The position numbers and the translations under genes were made by a program. Positions 1 to 7,633 of a DNA stretch of 23,215 nt are shown here, in pieces (position 1 is the stretch's first letter; each line of letters begins with the position of its first letter). Origin of the DNA: a virus; the IMG/VR virus record IMGVR_UViG_3300046808_000083, positions 1-23,215 of that record; one strand, given 5' to 3'. Under the pieces are notes generated by a model, which worked only from the letters and a program-made list of their open reading frames with translations, was not told the origin of the DNA and did no database searches.

Positions 1-2282
1 GCGTAATATTGACTAATATTTGCCAATGTAGCCGCTGCTGTGCCTGTGCCCACACGTTCTGCTACTGTTACACCTGTAATTGTTGCATTACCGCTGGTTG
101 TATTACCTGCGGTGATTAAAAATGAATTTAATGCGCCGGCACCACTGTGTGTAAAGATAGTTGCAGTTACGTTAAATGGAGCATAACCATCACCACTAAT
201 ATTACCAGTATGTGTGGTAACACCCTTAAATTGTTCTGTAAGAATTAATCTGTCATTGGTGTTAATGGTAAAGTTTGTGCCACTATTACTGTAAATATTA
301 TTTGTAATTACATTACCAGCAGTTACATTACCAGCAGCAGTAACATTACCTAGAACACCGTATCTTGTGTTTGCCTGCAGGAATAAGTCATTCTTAATAG
401 TGGTTTGACCATTATAAAGAATTTCAAACATTGGCTGGTATCCGCCAGTTGCAATTTCTACACCACCACGTAATCCATCAATAATTTTAAATGAACTTCT
501 TGCAGTTGATACGTTAGCAGAACCTGTTCCTAAGATTACACCAAATGTTTGATCTGATTGTAATAATGTGCTAGGTGAGCTTGTATTTGATGTAGGGTCA
601 CCATTAGTGCGGAAATTAAATATACCGCTACCACCTGTTGGACCTTGCATTGCATAACCAGTGCTACCAAAAACTATTCCGCCACCTGCGCCAACATCAA
701 TTGTAGCATTACCACTCCAATCTAATCCAGTAGGTGATAGTGAAAAACCTAAAGTTGGATATGAATTTGATTGAATACTAAACGGATAGTTAACAGTAAT
801 ATTTGCATTGCTGGTAAAACCTTGTGCGGCTGTGATAGCACCACTAGCAGTAATACTATTAATTGAAGACATGCTACCAGTGTAAGCCCCAATAGCACTG
901 TTTGCACGGGCAGTAGTATAATATAAGTTTGTACCTTCAGTGATATTTGAAGTACTAAACTCAGTAAAATCTATAGAGATATTACCAGCAGAATAGCTGA
1001 TGCCAGTACCGCCAATGAGCCTATTGTCAATAGCAGTATTTGCTCTTGCAGTGGTATAATAGAGATTTGTTCCTTCAGCCAAGTCACTGGTGTTTGTAGG
1101 AATTGGATAATATGTTGTGCCATCATTGGTAAACTCCCAACGGTCTACTTGTTCATTCCATCTAATCTTTGTATCAGTTGCAGTAGGTCTATATGCAATA
1201 ACTTCCACATTAGCATTGGTAGCAGCATTACTGTTTAATGTAATCTTTTGATCAGTTACATAAAGGTCAGTAACATTTTGATAATTGATATTACCAGTTG
1301 CGTTGATGTTACCATTAACTGTTAGATTGCCACCAACTGTAATTGGATTTGCTGCTGTGTATGCAGCAATTGCACTATTGGCACGTGCAGTTGTATAATA
1401 AAGGTTAGTACCTTCAGTAATGTTGCTGGTGCTAAATTCAGTGAAGTCTAATGCAATGGTACCGCTTGAATAGCTAATACCAGTACCACCAATTAATCTT
1501 CCATCAATTGCACTGTTTGCTCTTGCAACAGTGTAATATAGATTAGTTCCTTCAGTGATATCTTGTGTTTTAAGACTTTGACTTAGTGTTAAAGTATTTG
1601 AACTATCATTATAGGTAAAAGTTAAATTACCTGAAGTTTGCATTAGGTTTGCAACACGGTCATCAACTTTTTCTGCGTTGAAATCTAACCCAGCGTCAGT
1701 TACATACGCTAATACTCTAGCATTTGTATAATAAAGATTAGTTGAACCTTCTGCAACATTATCAGTAGTAACTGTAGCTAATACAGCACTACTATTAACA
1801 CTAATAACACCAGTTGCACTGTTATAAGTTGCAGGACTTACAGCACTAAAATGACTTCTTACTTGTACGCTTGCATTGGCAATTCTAGCGTTTGCATCAG
1901 TTTGATCCGGACCATAGTAACTGAAAATACCATTGGTAGCACTATATTCTAAGCGGCCATCACCGCTTACATTTTGACGTGCAAATTGTTGTCTTGCTCT
2001 TTCAGCAGTAAAATATAAATTATTAGGAGCACTTACTGCTTCTGGTAAGTCATCTGTGGTCTTACCAATGAAGCTTGCAGTGCTGTCTAAGCTGAACACC
2101 CCTGTGGTGTTGCTATAAAGAATTGGAAATACATTGCTCAGTGAAGTTCTTACTTCACTGGGTGTTACAACCGCACTATTACCAACTGTAATAATATTAG
2201 TTGTAGTAGCAACATTAATGTTGCTGGTAGTTTCATCTACTGTAATTGTATTTTCAGTAAAGGTTACATTAATATTAGCCAT
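1..2282 (-). CDS. Repeat-rich tail fibre / receptor-binding protein, 3' end missing
   Basis: An open frame of at least 760 codons starts at the ATG at 2282 (preceded by AGGAG) and runs off the left edge without a stop, so the C-terminus is missing. The protein begins MANINVTFTENTITV and is dominated by Thr, Asn, Ser and Ala in beta-type patterns. A motif of the form (T/A)EG(T/S)NLYYT-AR recurs about six times (near 905-950, 1042-1087, 1381-1428, 1519-1562, 1713-1770 and 1990-2055). This NLY(Y/F)T-AR motif is known from fibre and appendage proteins of marine tailed phages. Being the last gene of the tail module, after the gpJ-like tail tip and a fibre-type chaperone, it most likely forms a trimeric distal fibre that contacts the host. 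I infer the role from composition, repeats and position. The receptor-binding tip is probably in the missing part. Confidence 0.8.
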   Translation of the reverse strand, partial: MANINVTFTENTITVDETTSNINVATTTNIITVGNSAVVTPSEVRTSLSNVFPILYSNTTGVFSLDSTASFIGKTTDDLPEAVSAPNNLYFTAERARQQFARQNVSGDGRLEYSATNGIFSYYGPDQTDANARIANASVQVRSHFSAVSPATYNSATGVISVNSSAVLATVTTDNVAEGSTNLYYTNARVLAYVTDAGLDFNAEKVDDRVANLMQTSGNLTFTYNDSSNTLTLSQSLKTQDITEGTNLYYTVARANSAIDGRLIGGTGISYSSGTIALDFTEFSTSNITEGTNLYYTTARANSAIAAYTAANPITVGGNLTVNGNINATGNINYQNVTDLYVTDQKITLNSNAATNANVEVIAYRPTATDTKIRWNEQVDRWEFTNDGTTYYPIPTNTSDLAEGTNLYYTTARANTAIDNRLIGGTGISYSAGNISIDFTEFSTSNITEGTNLYYTTARANSAIGAYTGSMSSINSITASGAITAAQGFTSNANITVNYPFSIQSNSYPTLGFSLSPTGLDWSGNATIDVGAGGGIVFGSTGYAMQGPTGGSGIFNFRTNGDPTSNTSSPSTLLQSDQTFGVILGTGSANVSTARSSFKIIDGLRGGVEIATGGYQPMFEILYNGQTTIKNDLFLQANTRYGVLGNVTAAGNVTAGNVITNNIYSNSGTNFTINTNDRLILTEQFKGVTTHTGNISGDGYAPFNVTATIFTHSGAGALNSFLITAGNTTSGNATITGVTVAERVGTGTAAATLANISQYY
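892..1087 (-). repeat. Diverged long repeat within fibre gene, copy B
   Basis: This segment encodes two NLYYTTARAN motifs separated by RLIGGTGISYS and DFTEFSTSNITEGT blocks. The same order of blocks occurs at about 1365-1562 in the same frame. The copies are clearly homologous at protein level but differ at many third positions, so this is an old internal duplication, not a recent one. Confidence 0.75.
1365..1562 (-). repeat. Diverged long repeat within fibre gene, copy A
   Basis: Partner of the 892-1087 repeat. It carries the same succession: EGTNLYYT-ARANSAID, RLIGGTGISYS, DFTEFSTSNITEGT, NLYYTTARANSAI, AYT. About 280 bases of unrelated fibre sequence lie between the two copies. Confidence 0.75.
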
Positions 2283-2293
2283 GTATTACTCCT

Positions 2294-2821
2294 TTACGCT
2301 GTTACAGTTAATGCTACATAGTTGGTTTCATTTCTAGGATCACCAGGAACTTTACCCACTTGAGGATCAAAACGTTCTAGAATACAATAACGGTGACGTT
2401 GTTTTTGAGCAGGTGTTGAATTATCTTGCCATTCAAAACTTAACACAGTGCAGGGAACATAGTTTCTAGCATTTGGAATAACATTACCGGTATAGCGGTT
2501 CTCTGGGATTGTTAATTTTACAAATCCAGTAGAAGCACTAGCATTACTAATATCAAAGTTACCAGTGCCCACTGTTAGGTTAGCAGTATTTGTGAAGTAA
2601 CCAATTACAGTTGTATCTGTAAAGTTTGGTAGACCGGTAATACGGTCATAGGTAACTGTATCTAGCAGTATTGTTTGATAATCACCACTAAAAGTATAGC
2701 TGCTTACATTACTACCAAAGTTATATGTAAATGCTTTGCGGTCTCTAGGGAACATTTCAATAACTTTTACGTCATCTGCTCCACCTAAAAACTGACTGAA
2801 ATCTAATAAACGTCCTGACAT
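2294..2821 (-). CDS. Unknown virion-associated protein (175 aa)
   Basis: The ATG at 2821 follows a good ribosome site (TTTAGGAGAC) and the gene ends 11 bases before the fibre start. The product is a soluble, beta-rich protein beginning MSGRLLDFSQFLGGADDVKVIEMFPRD, with two Cys residues in its second half and no signal peptide, membrane segment or motif I can name. It lies between a fibre-type assembly chaperone and the fibre itself, so a structural or fibre-attachment role is likely by position. I do not recognise the family. Confidence 0.7.
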   Translation of the reverse strand: MSGRLLDFSQFLGGADDVKVIEMFPRDRKAFTYNFGSNVSSYTFSGDYQTILLDTVTYDRITGLPNFTDTTVIGYFTNTANLTVGTGNFDISNASASTGFVKLTIPENRYTGNVIPNARNYVPCTVLSFEWQDNSTPAQKQRHRYCILERFDPQVGKVPGDPRNETNYVALTVTA

Positions 2822-2842
2822 CTGCGTCTCCTAAAGGGGCTT

Positions 2843-2866
2843 CTTGTATCACTGAGGCAATACAAG
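2843..2866. other. 7-bp perfect inverted repeat in intergenic leader
   Basis: CTTGTAT and ATACAAG, separated by 10 bases, sit in the 93-base gap upstream of the 175-aa gene. On the minus strand the hairpin lies 6-7 bases after a TATAAG box and has no T-run, so it does not look like an intrinsic terminator. It may be a 5' leader hairpin or a processing site. Confidence 0.4.
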
Positions 2867-2914
2867 CATTATCTTATATTTACCTGTTTTTTTAAATCCG
2901 TTGCGCTTTTGCGC

Positions 2915-3151
2915 TTATTTTGGTTGAACTGGCCAAACTACACCTGCAGGATCTGTAACATTGTTTAACATGTCACGTAAACCTTGTCTGTACACTGCCC
3001 ATTGTTGTTTCTTTTCTGGTGACAGTGGACTATCAGGCACCTGAGTCCAATCAGTTCTTGCCAAAGCCTTATTTCTTTCCAATCTAATTTGATCAATAGT
3101 AATTGGCGGTGCTACTGGTCTGGCTGCTTTAAATTTATCAAAACTACTCAT
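2915..3151 (-). CDS. Tail (fibre) assembly chaperone-like protein, Phage_tail_APC type (78 aa)
   Basis: The small protein shows the layout I know from the Phage_tail_APC family (PF16778): an Arg-Asn-rich start, then TDWTQVPDSPLSPEKKQQW, then YRQGLRDMLNNV and a final VVWPVQP. The hallmarks are the DWTQ-PD-PLS core (about residues 33-44), the W-YRQ-LRD stretch (about 50-60) and the WP-QP end. Members usually sit next to tail fibre genes and are thought to help them fold or assemble, which fits the position here between the tail tip and the fibre. The start at 3151 is the only sensible ATG and follows AAGGAAAT. The full length agrees with the C-terminal domain of the family. Confidence 0.8.
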   Translation of the reverse strand: MSSFDKFKAARPVAPPITIDQIRLERNKALARTDWTQVPDSPLSPEKKQQWAVYRQGLRDMLNNVTDPAGVVWPVQPK

Positions 3152-3162
3152 ATGTTATTTCC

Positions 3163-5856
3163 TTAATCAAATACCTTAGGATATATTTCTGCGTTAGCTG
3201 CTTCAAAGTATCCTTTGTTTGCCGCAGATATAGTGAAGAAGTTACTAAAGCCTCTTTGACCAGCTAATGTTTGTTCAACTGTGGTACCACCTTCAGCAAA
3301 TACCTGGAATAATTTTGCAGTTGGATAAATTTTAAATGGAAAACTTAAAATAATAGTTGTAGGTGTATCTTCACCATATTGACTTCTACCTGCGCTATAA
3401 CTTAGGCTTGAATAAACATTACCAACGTTAGCATTACCACTTACTGTTAATACTGGAGTACTTAGTGCAAGGTTATTAGGTTGAATATGTGTTTGGTTAG
3501 TAACATAATCAACATTAGCAACTAAACTTACTGTGTTGGCAATGTTACCTGGATAATCAACACCGCAATATATTTTATAGATTGATGCAACGTTAGCTGT
3601 TGTTGTTTGACCAGTAAATGCACAAGTGGTTAACACACTATATGTTCCTACAAAGGCTGTGTCAGTGGTACCAAACATTGTGTTAATGTTACTGCTAGCT
3701 GGATTTGTAATCCAAGTTTCAATGTTACCTTTTACTTCAGCTGTTGGATATGAATATAGTAAAATATTTGCATAAATCCAACCTTCATCAGTTGCTGGTA
3801 CTAGGTTTGCAGGATTTGTAATAGCATTTGCTGGAAGATTAATCAGCGGTAGAACTTCAACAAAATTTACACCAGCAGCACCTGGTGCCATAATTGGTGC
3901 TTGAATAACGTTGCTGGGTGCAACTGCGCCAACTTGGAATGTGCCAGTTGTAAATGTTAGACTGCTTACACCACTGACACTGTCAAACATGTCTACATCC
4001 ATGCGGAATGCAGTGTCACGGTCAAATTCAAAGGTGTTGATACCAAAGTTAAATGTGGTATTAGGTTCAAAGTAACTGTTAGCATCACTGGGGCCTTGTG
4101 TATAATACAATGGCGTTGCGTTTACGTTAGCAGTTTGATTAACTACCACAACTCTAGCAGTGTTGAAGTTTACATTTGGTGGAATATTGATAGGAATATT
4201 AATGAATGTGCTGGTATTGCTAAACATTGTAGCATAATCTGCTCTAACGTTAGCCATTGGCAATGTGCTAACAACGTTACCAGTTGTTGGACTGTGTACG
4301 TTGGCATTTGCTGCCAGAGGATCATTAACAATAATAACATTGCCCAAGGTAATGCTTGCGTTACCATTGGTTAACCACCAGTTACTAATACCAGTTACCG
4401 GTTTAGGCAAATCTTCCACACCAATTAAGTCATCATACACACTGCTGCTGTATTCCAACAGTGTTAGATCCACGGTGATTACACCTTCAGTGTCTTCCTT
4501 TTCTGTTACACGCATTACGCGGAACAATTTGTCCACGTAACCATATAGTTCACTGTTAACTTTAACAACATCACCTACATCTACCTGCATGGCACTGAAG
4601 TCAGCAGTAAATGTTAGGATGGTATTGAATCTGCTTTGGTTAAGGTCAATGTTTGCAAGTTGTGCTACTCTACTACCATCATTGACCATTTCTAAGCGGT
4701 AATCTAATTTGTTGTAGGGCTCATTGGGATTGAGTACCGCAGGGCTTAGTTCAGCATAATAAACGTCTGTTTGGTCACGCTGGTTAACACTGGGATATTC
4801 AATTTCAATAGCATTGTACAAGCTGAATAATTCTGTGCTGCCAATGTTGATTGAACTTACAATGTTGTCATCACTAAACACAAATGCATTGGCAAGATAT
4901 GTGTTGCTTACTGCTCTGCTGGGCACAACACCAAATTTACCTAACTTATTATTGTAGGTAAAGAACGCACCGCCACTTAAACAAATTTTGTTAATGTTTT
5001 CTTTTACACTGGCAAATGTGCTGATAGCACCATCAATTTGGTAACGGCTATGTTGCTGTGTTACGTTGGCAGTGTCAGTGTAGTTTACTAATTGATTGCT
5101 GTAATCACGCCAATCATCAAAACTGGTTGTATCAATATATGTGTTTGCAAGACCAGCACCATAGCGGTCATTGCGTAGATAATCTAACAGCACATTGGCT
5201 GGATTGTTTACGCTGTTATTGATATCAAAAGTAATTGCACTTAGACCAGTTAAACCATTTTCACTGTCATAATCCATTTGGAAAACAGCAAACACTAGGT
5301 CTTCCATAGTGTGATTGCTGGTCCAACCTGGCATAATGTCATAGGCGTTTTGTGCATCACCCACTGGGAAGATTTGATTTGCAGCAGCACTGCCGCCAGC
5401 ATAAACACGCACACGTATTTTACCACTGATATTTGTTGCAGTAGTTTCATTAGCGTCTTCAGCACCAGTTACAGTTGCACCACTGAATAACAAACGTGCG
5501 TCATCACGGTAAATGTCATTGATTGTCCATGTATCACCGTCATTGTATTCACTGATGACCATAGCATAATTCATGGTTTTGTTTTGATTGCTGATTTCTG
5601 CATCAAAGATAATACTGCCTGTATAGTTCCTACCATACAAGCGCGGTATTTTATTATCCGTAGCTGGAGGGACTTGGATTTTTACACCAGGATCTTTTTG
5701 TCCAGCAAGACTTGCAGGTTTTTCATAGACACCTAATAGTTTTGCTGTACCAATTGCTAAACCTGTGGCAATTAGACCAACAACAATCTTACCAATGATT
5801 GTTGCAGCAAAAACTTTACCTACAATTGCTGTAGCAATAGCTGAGAAAATTGCCAT
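3163..5856 (-). CDS. gpJ-like tail tip / central hub protein (897 aa)
   Basis: The ATG at 5856 follows GAGGGAG and abuts the stop of the GNAT gene. Residues 4-42 are a long hydrophobic, Ala/Ile/Gly-rich segment. Residues about 60-485 have the pattern of the lambda gpJ / Phage-tail_3 hub: a block at 218-236 (NPANVLLDYLRNDRYGAG), a 'DGAIST' segment near 275 followed by a Cys-containing GGAFFTYNNKLGKFGVV stretch near 292-311, and a DVGDVVKVNSELYG segment. From about residue 490 the protein turns into Asn-, Thr- and Ala-rich beta sequence, probably Ig- or fibronectin-like or fibre-docking domains. gpJ proteins close the tail tube and carry host-specific tips. The length is somewhat below lambda J (1132 aa). 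The hub assignment is firm; the nature of the C-terminal half is inferred from composition only. Confidence 0.85.
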   Translation of the reverse strand: MAIFSAIATAIVGKVFAATIIGKIVVGLIATGLAIGTAKLLGVYEKPASLAGQKDPGVKIQVPPATDNKIPRLYGRNYTGSIIFDAEISNQNKTMNYAMVISEYNDGDTWTINDIYRDDARLLFSGATVTGAEDANETTATNISGKIRVRVYAGGSAAANQIFPVGDAQNAYDIMPGWTSNHTMEDLVFAVFQMDYDSENGLTGLSAITFDINNSVNNPANVLLDYLRNDRYGAGLANTYIDTTSFDDWRDYSNQLVNYTDTANVTQQHSRYQIDGAISTFASVKENINKICLSGGAFFTYNNKLGKFGVVPSRAVSNTYLANAFVFSDDNIVSSINIGSTELFSLYNAIEIEYPSVNQRDQTDVYYAELSPAVLNPNEPYNKLDYRLEMVNDGSRVAQLANIDLNQSRFNTILTFTADFSAMQVDVGDVVKVNSELYGYVDKLFRVMRVTEKEDTEGVITVDLTLLEYSSSVYDDLIGVEDLPKPVTGISNWWLTNGNASITLGNVIIVNDPLAANANVHSPTTGNVVSTLPMANVRADYATMFSNTSTFINIPINIPPNVNFNTARVVVVNQTANVNATPLYYTQGPSDANSYFEPNTTFNFGINTFEFDRDTAFRMDVDMFDSVSGVSSLTFTTGTFQVGAVAPSNVIQAPIMAPGAAGVNFVEVLPLINLPANAITNPANLVPATDEGWIYANILLYSYPTAEVKGNIETWITNPASSNINTMFGTTDTAFVGTYSVLTTCAFTGQTTTANVASIYKIYCGVDYPGNIANTVSLVANVDYVTNQTHIQPNNLALSTPVLTVSGNANVGNVYSSLSYSAGRSQYGEDTPTTIILSFPFKIYPTAKLFQVFAEGGTTVEQTLAGQRGFSNFFTISAANKGYFEAANAEIYPKVFD

Positions 5857-6312
5857 TTATGCTCCCTCATATACGTAGTTGGTTTCAATTGGCTTCCAAC
5901 CACGCTTTTCTAAATTAAAGTCTGGACTTATTGTCATATTTGTAAGAACAAAATTGTCAATTACACCATTTTGTTTTAATTGCTTACCAAACTTTACGTA
6001 TTCCATTAATAATCTGTAACCCATAGTTGTATTTCTGTACTCTGGTTCAACCCACCAAGCCATTTCTTTCATTGTCTTGATGTGAGGTAACCATGGATCA
6101 CTCATTACTTGTGCAATCAACATACCCTGCACAACATCTTCATGTTCTGCTACCAGTATGCAGCCTGCACTTTTTACCTGTGCAAGAAAATGTTGCACAC
6201 CTCTGTAATTGTATTCTGGATCATGATAAGCATCTACTGGAGCACTGTTGGCAAAGTTTACCATTAGCTCCATTACTCTATCAAAATCTTTCAAATCTGC
6301 ATGTCTAATCAT
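5857..6312 (-). CDS. GNAT-family N-acetyltransferase in the tail module (151 aa)
   Basis: The N-terminus (MIRHADLKDFDRVMELM) is the typical GNAT beta1-alpha1 start. Residues 51-70 give beta strands 2-3 (CILVAEHEDVVQGMLIAQV). Residues 84-103 (EMAWWVEPEYRNTTMGYRLL) are motif A, which binds acetyl-CoA. The usual R/Q-x-x-G-x-G/A loop is altered to R-N-T-T-M-G, so the pyrophosphate loop is not canonical. The start overlaps the previous stop by one base (TAATG) and follows AGGAAAG. It occupies the place where lambda has K (NlpC/P60 peptidase) and I, between the L-like and J-like genes. The substrate is unknown. It may acetylate a tail protein or a host target, or it may be a structural relic. Confidence 0.8.
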   Translation of the reverse strand: MIRHADLKDFDRVMELMVNFANSAPVDAYHDPEYNYRGVQHFLAQVKSAGCILVAEHEDVVQGMLIAQVMSDPWLPHIKTMKEMAWWVEPEYRNTTMGYRLLMEYVKFGKQLKQNGVIDNFVLTNMTISPDFNLEKRGWKPIETNYVYEGA

Positions 6313-6974
6313 TATCTTTCCTGCTGATTGTTATCTTCAAATCCGCCGCGGCCACCGCCGCCTCCGCCTCCACCTCCGGCGCCTCTACCACCACCATATT
6401 CTTTACCAAAGTCAAAGCTGGTGTTTTGCAGTGCCTTAACGCGGTCCATACTTAGATCACCGGGATAAAAACGTTTGCGGTCAGTGCTGTTAGTTCTTTG
6501 ACCACGCACCTGTGTTTCTAATAAACTGTTTAAACTTGCACAAGTGATACTGATTTGGTTAGTGAGTTCACCTGATAGGAAACTTGTGGTTTCATCCACA
6601 GCAAAGTTAGTAATGATGCCTCTGTAACGTTCAAACATTTGTCCAGGTATTGGTTGCAGTGTTTCAGTATCAAAGAAGCCTCTGCGTACAACCACATTGC
6701 CACCTTTGATGCTGGTGCTTAACACAATGTCCATGTAGCTGACATCACTGGGGATACCACTTAGTGTGATCATTACATCACCGTTTGTGGTTTTGATATC
6801 TTCTGTTACATCACCAATCTGCAAGAACGCACCCAACTCTGTGTAATTGTTGCCATCAATTGTAATTGGCTGATATGCACTGCTAATGTAATAGGTTACG
6901 TTAGCCAATGTAAGGTCAATGAACAGTGCATGACTGATCTTACTGCCTTGAACTGCTGTAATTGTAGTAGTCAT
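6312..6974 (-). CDS. Distal tail / hub-associated protein, gpL- or DUF2163-like, with Gly-rich tail (220 aa)
   Basis: The gene lies between the tape-measure block and the tail tip, joined by one-base TAATG overlaps on both sides. The N-terminal two thirds are beta-rich with an 'ALFIDLTLANVTYYISSAYQP' type start. Residues about 155-190 (RGQRTNSTDRKRFYPGDLSM then a DFGK end) match the pattern of hub proteins of the DUF2163 / gpL kind, where a 'YPGD' segment is common. The C-terminus from about residue 193 is a run of glycines broken by Arg and Ala, ending in a polar EDNNQQER tail. Mixed glycine codons show it is not simple triplet slippage. The likely role is connecting tail tube and tip. The exact family is an inference. 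Confidence 0.65.
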   Translation of the reverse strand: MTTTITAVQGSKISHALFIDLTLANVTYYISSAYQPITIDGNNYTELGAFLQIGDVTEDIKTTNGDVMITLSGIPSDVSYMDIVLSTSIKGGNVVVRRGFFDTETLQPIPGQMFERYRGIITNFAVDETTSFLSGELTNQISITCASLNSLLETQVRGQRTNSTDRKRFYPGDLSMDRVKALQNTSFDFGKEYGGGRGAGGGGGGGGGRGGFEDNNQQER

Positions 6975-7633
6975 TAGTCTTCAATCATCTCCACTAGTTC
7001 AAATGGGCTATCCCATGCAATTCTATCATAGGGCACCACAGTGTAACTGGGCTTCTTAATCAGCAACATATTCCAAGTGACATTGCTGCCAACTTTGATG
7101 CCGGCACCAACCTCAGTATAACCTGCTTGGTCAATGAATGGTCTGTTGATGGGCACTGTGATTGTGCTGCCACTGCCACGCTGTACATCTGCCGTTACAG
7201 TGTAAGGATATTTGTAAGCACCAGTGGGCATCCAATAGTCACCTTTGCGGAAAACATATGAACTTGCACTAGCACTCACTGAACTTACGTTCATTGTAAC
7301 GTTAAGCACGTTTGCGTTGGCAATGGTAATGCTGCTAATTTGACCTGCACTTAGATCACCTTGATATTCAGTAACATAAGCAATACGTGAATTTGTTTGA
7401 CCAACGTTAATGGTTGTGGTCTGCACTCTGTCAATCTTATCCAGTTCTTCTAACATGCTTCTATTGGTGCTGTACTGCATGCCATTGTGCATTTCAATAA
7501 TCATTTGCCATGGAACATTGCTAGCAATGCTGCTAACTTTAACAATGCCGCTGCGGCTTACAGTATAACCTGTTACTTTTCTGCGTTCAATGGTTAAGCT
7601 AACGCAGTTGTCTACTATTGTTTGTAGGCTCAT
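6974..7633 (-). CDS. Probable distal / minor tail protein (219 aa)
   Basis: The start overlaps the tape-measure stop by four bases (ATGA), and the SD (TAGGAG) lies inside the upstream gene. The protein is beta-rich. Its N-terminal block 'YTVSRSGIVKVSSIASNVPWQM' followed by 'YSTNRSMLEELDKIDR' is a pattern I know from minor tail proteins of marine siphoviruses placed right after the tape measure. By position it corresponds to lambda gpM or to the distal tail (Dit-like) protein that caps the tube. No enzymatic motif is seen. The assignment is from position and general pattern. Confidence 0.65.
   Translation of the reverse strand: MSLQTIVDNCVSLTIERRKVTGYTVSRSGIVKVSSIASNVPWQMIIEMHNGMQYSTNRSMLEELDKIDRVQTTTINVGQTNSRIAYVTEYQGDLSAGQISSITIANANVLNVTMNVSSVSASASSYVFRKGDYWMPTGAYKYPYTVTADVQRGSGSTITVPINRPFIDQAGYTEVGAGIKVGSNVTWNMLLIKKPSYTVVPYDRIAWDSPFELVEMIED

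Noticed and set aside
1768-1777. Ten-base complementarity between the second stem of the ncRNA (GTAACTGTAG) and fibre mRNA, suggesting an antisense target
   Set aside because: The strings 'ACAGTTAC/GTAACTGT' are common here because Thr-Val codons are frequent, the ncRNA segment is buried in a stem, and the site is not near a start codon.
2903-2914. GCGC-TTTT-GCGC short hairpin as terminator after the 78-aa gene
   Set aside because: Only four base pairs and no T-run on the minus strand; too weak to call.
4096-4540. Plus-strand frames opposite the gpJ-like gene
   Set aside because: No SD, odd composition (Cys, Asn and Ile runs), and complete overlap with a clear structural gene.
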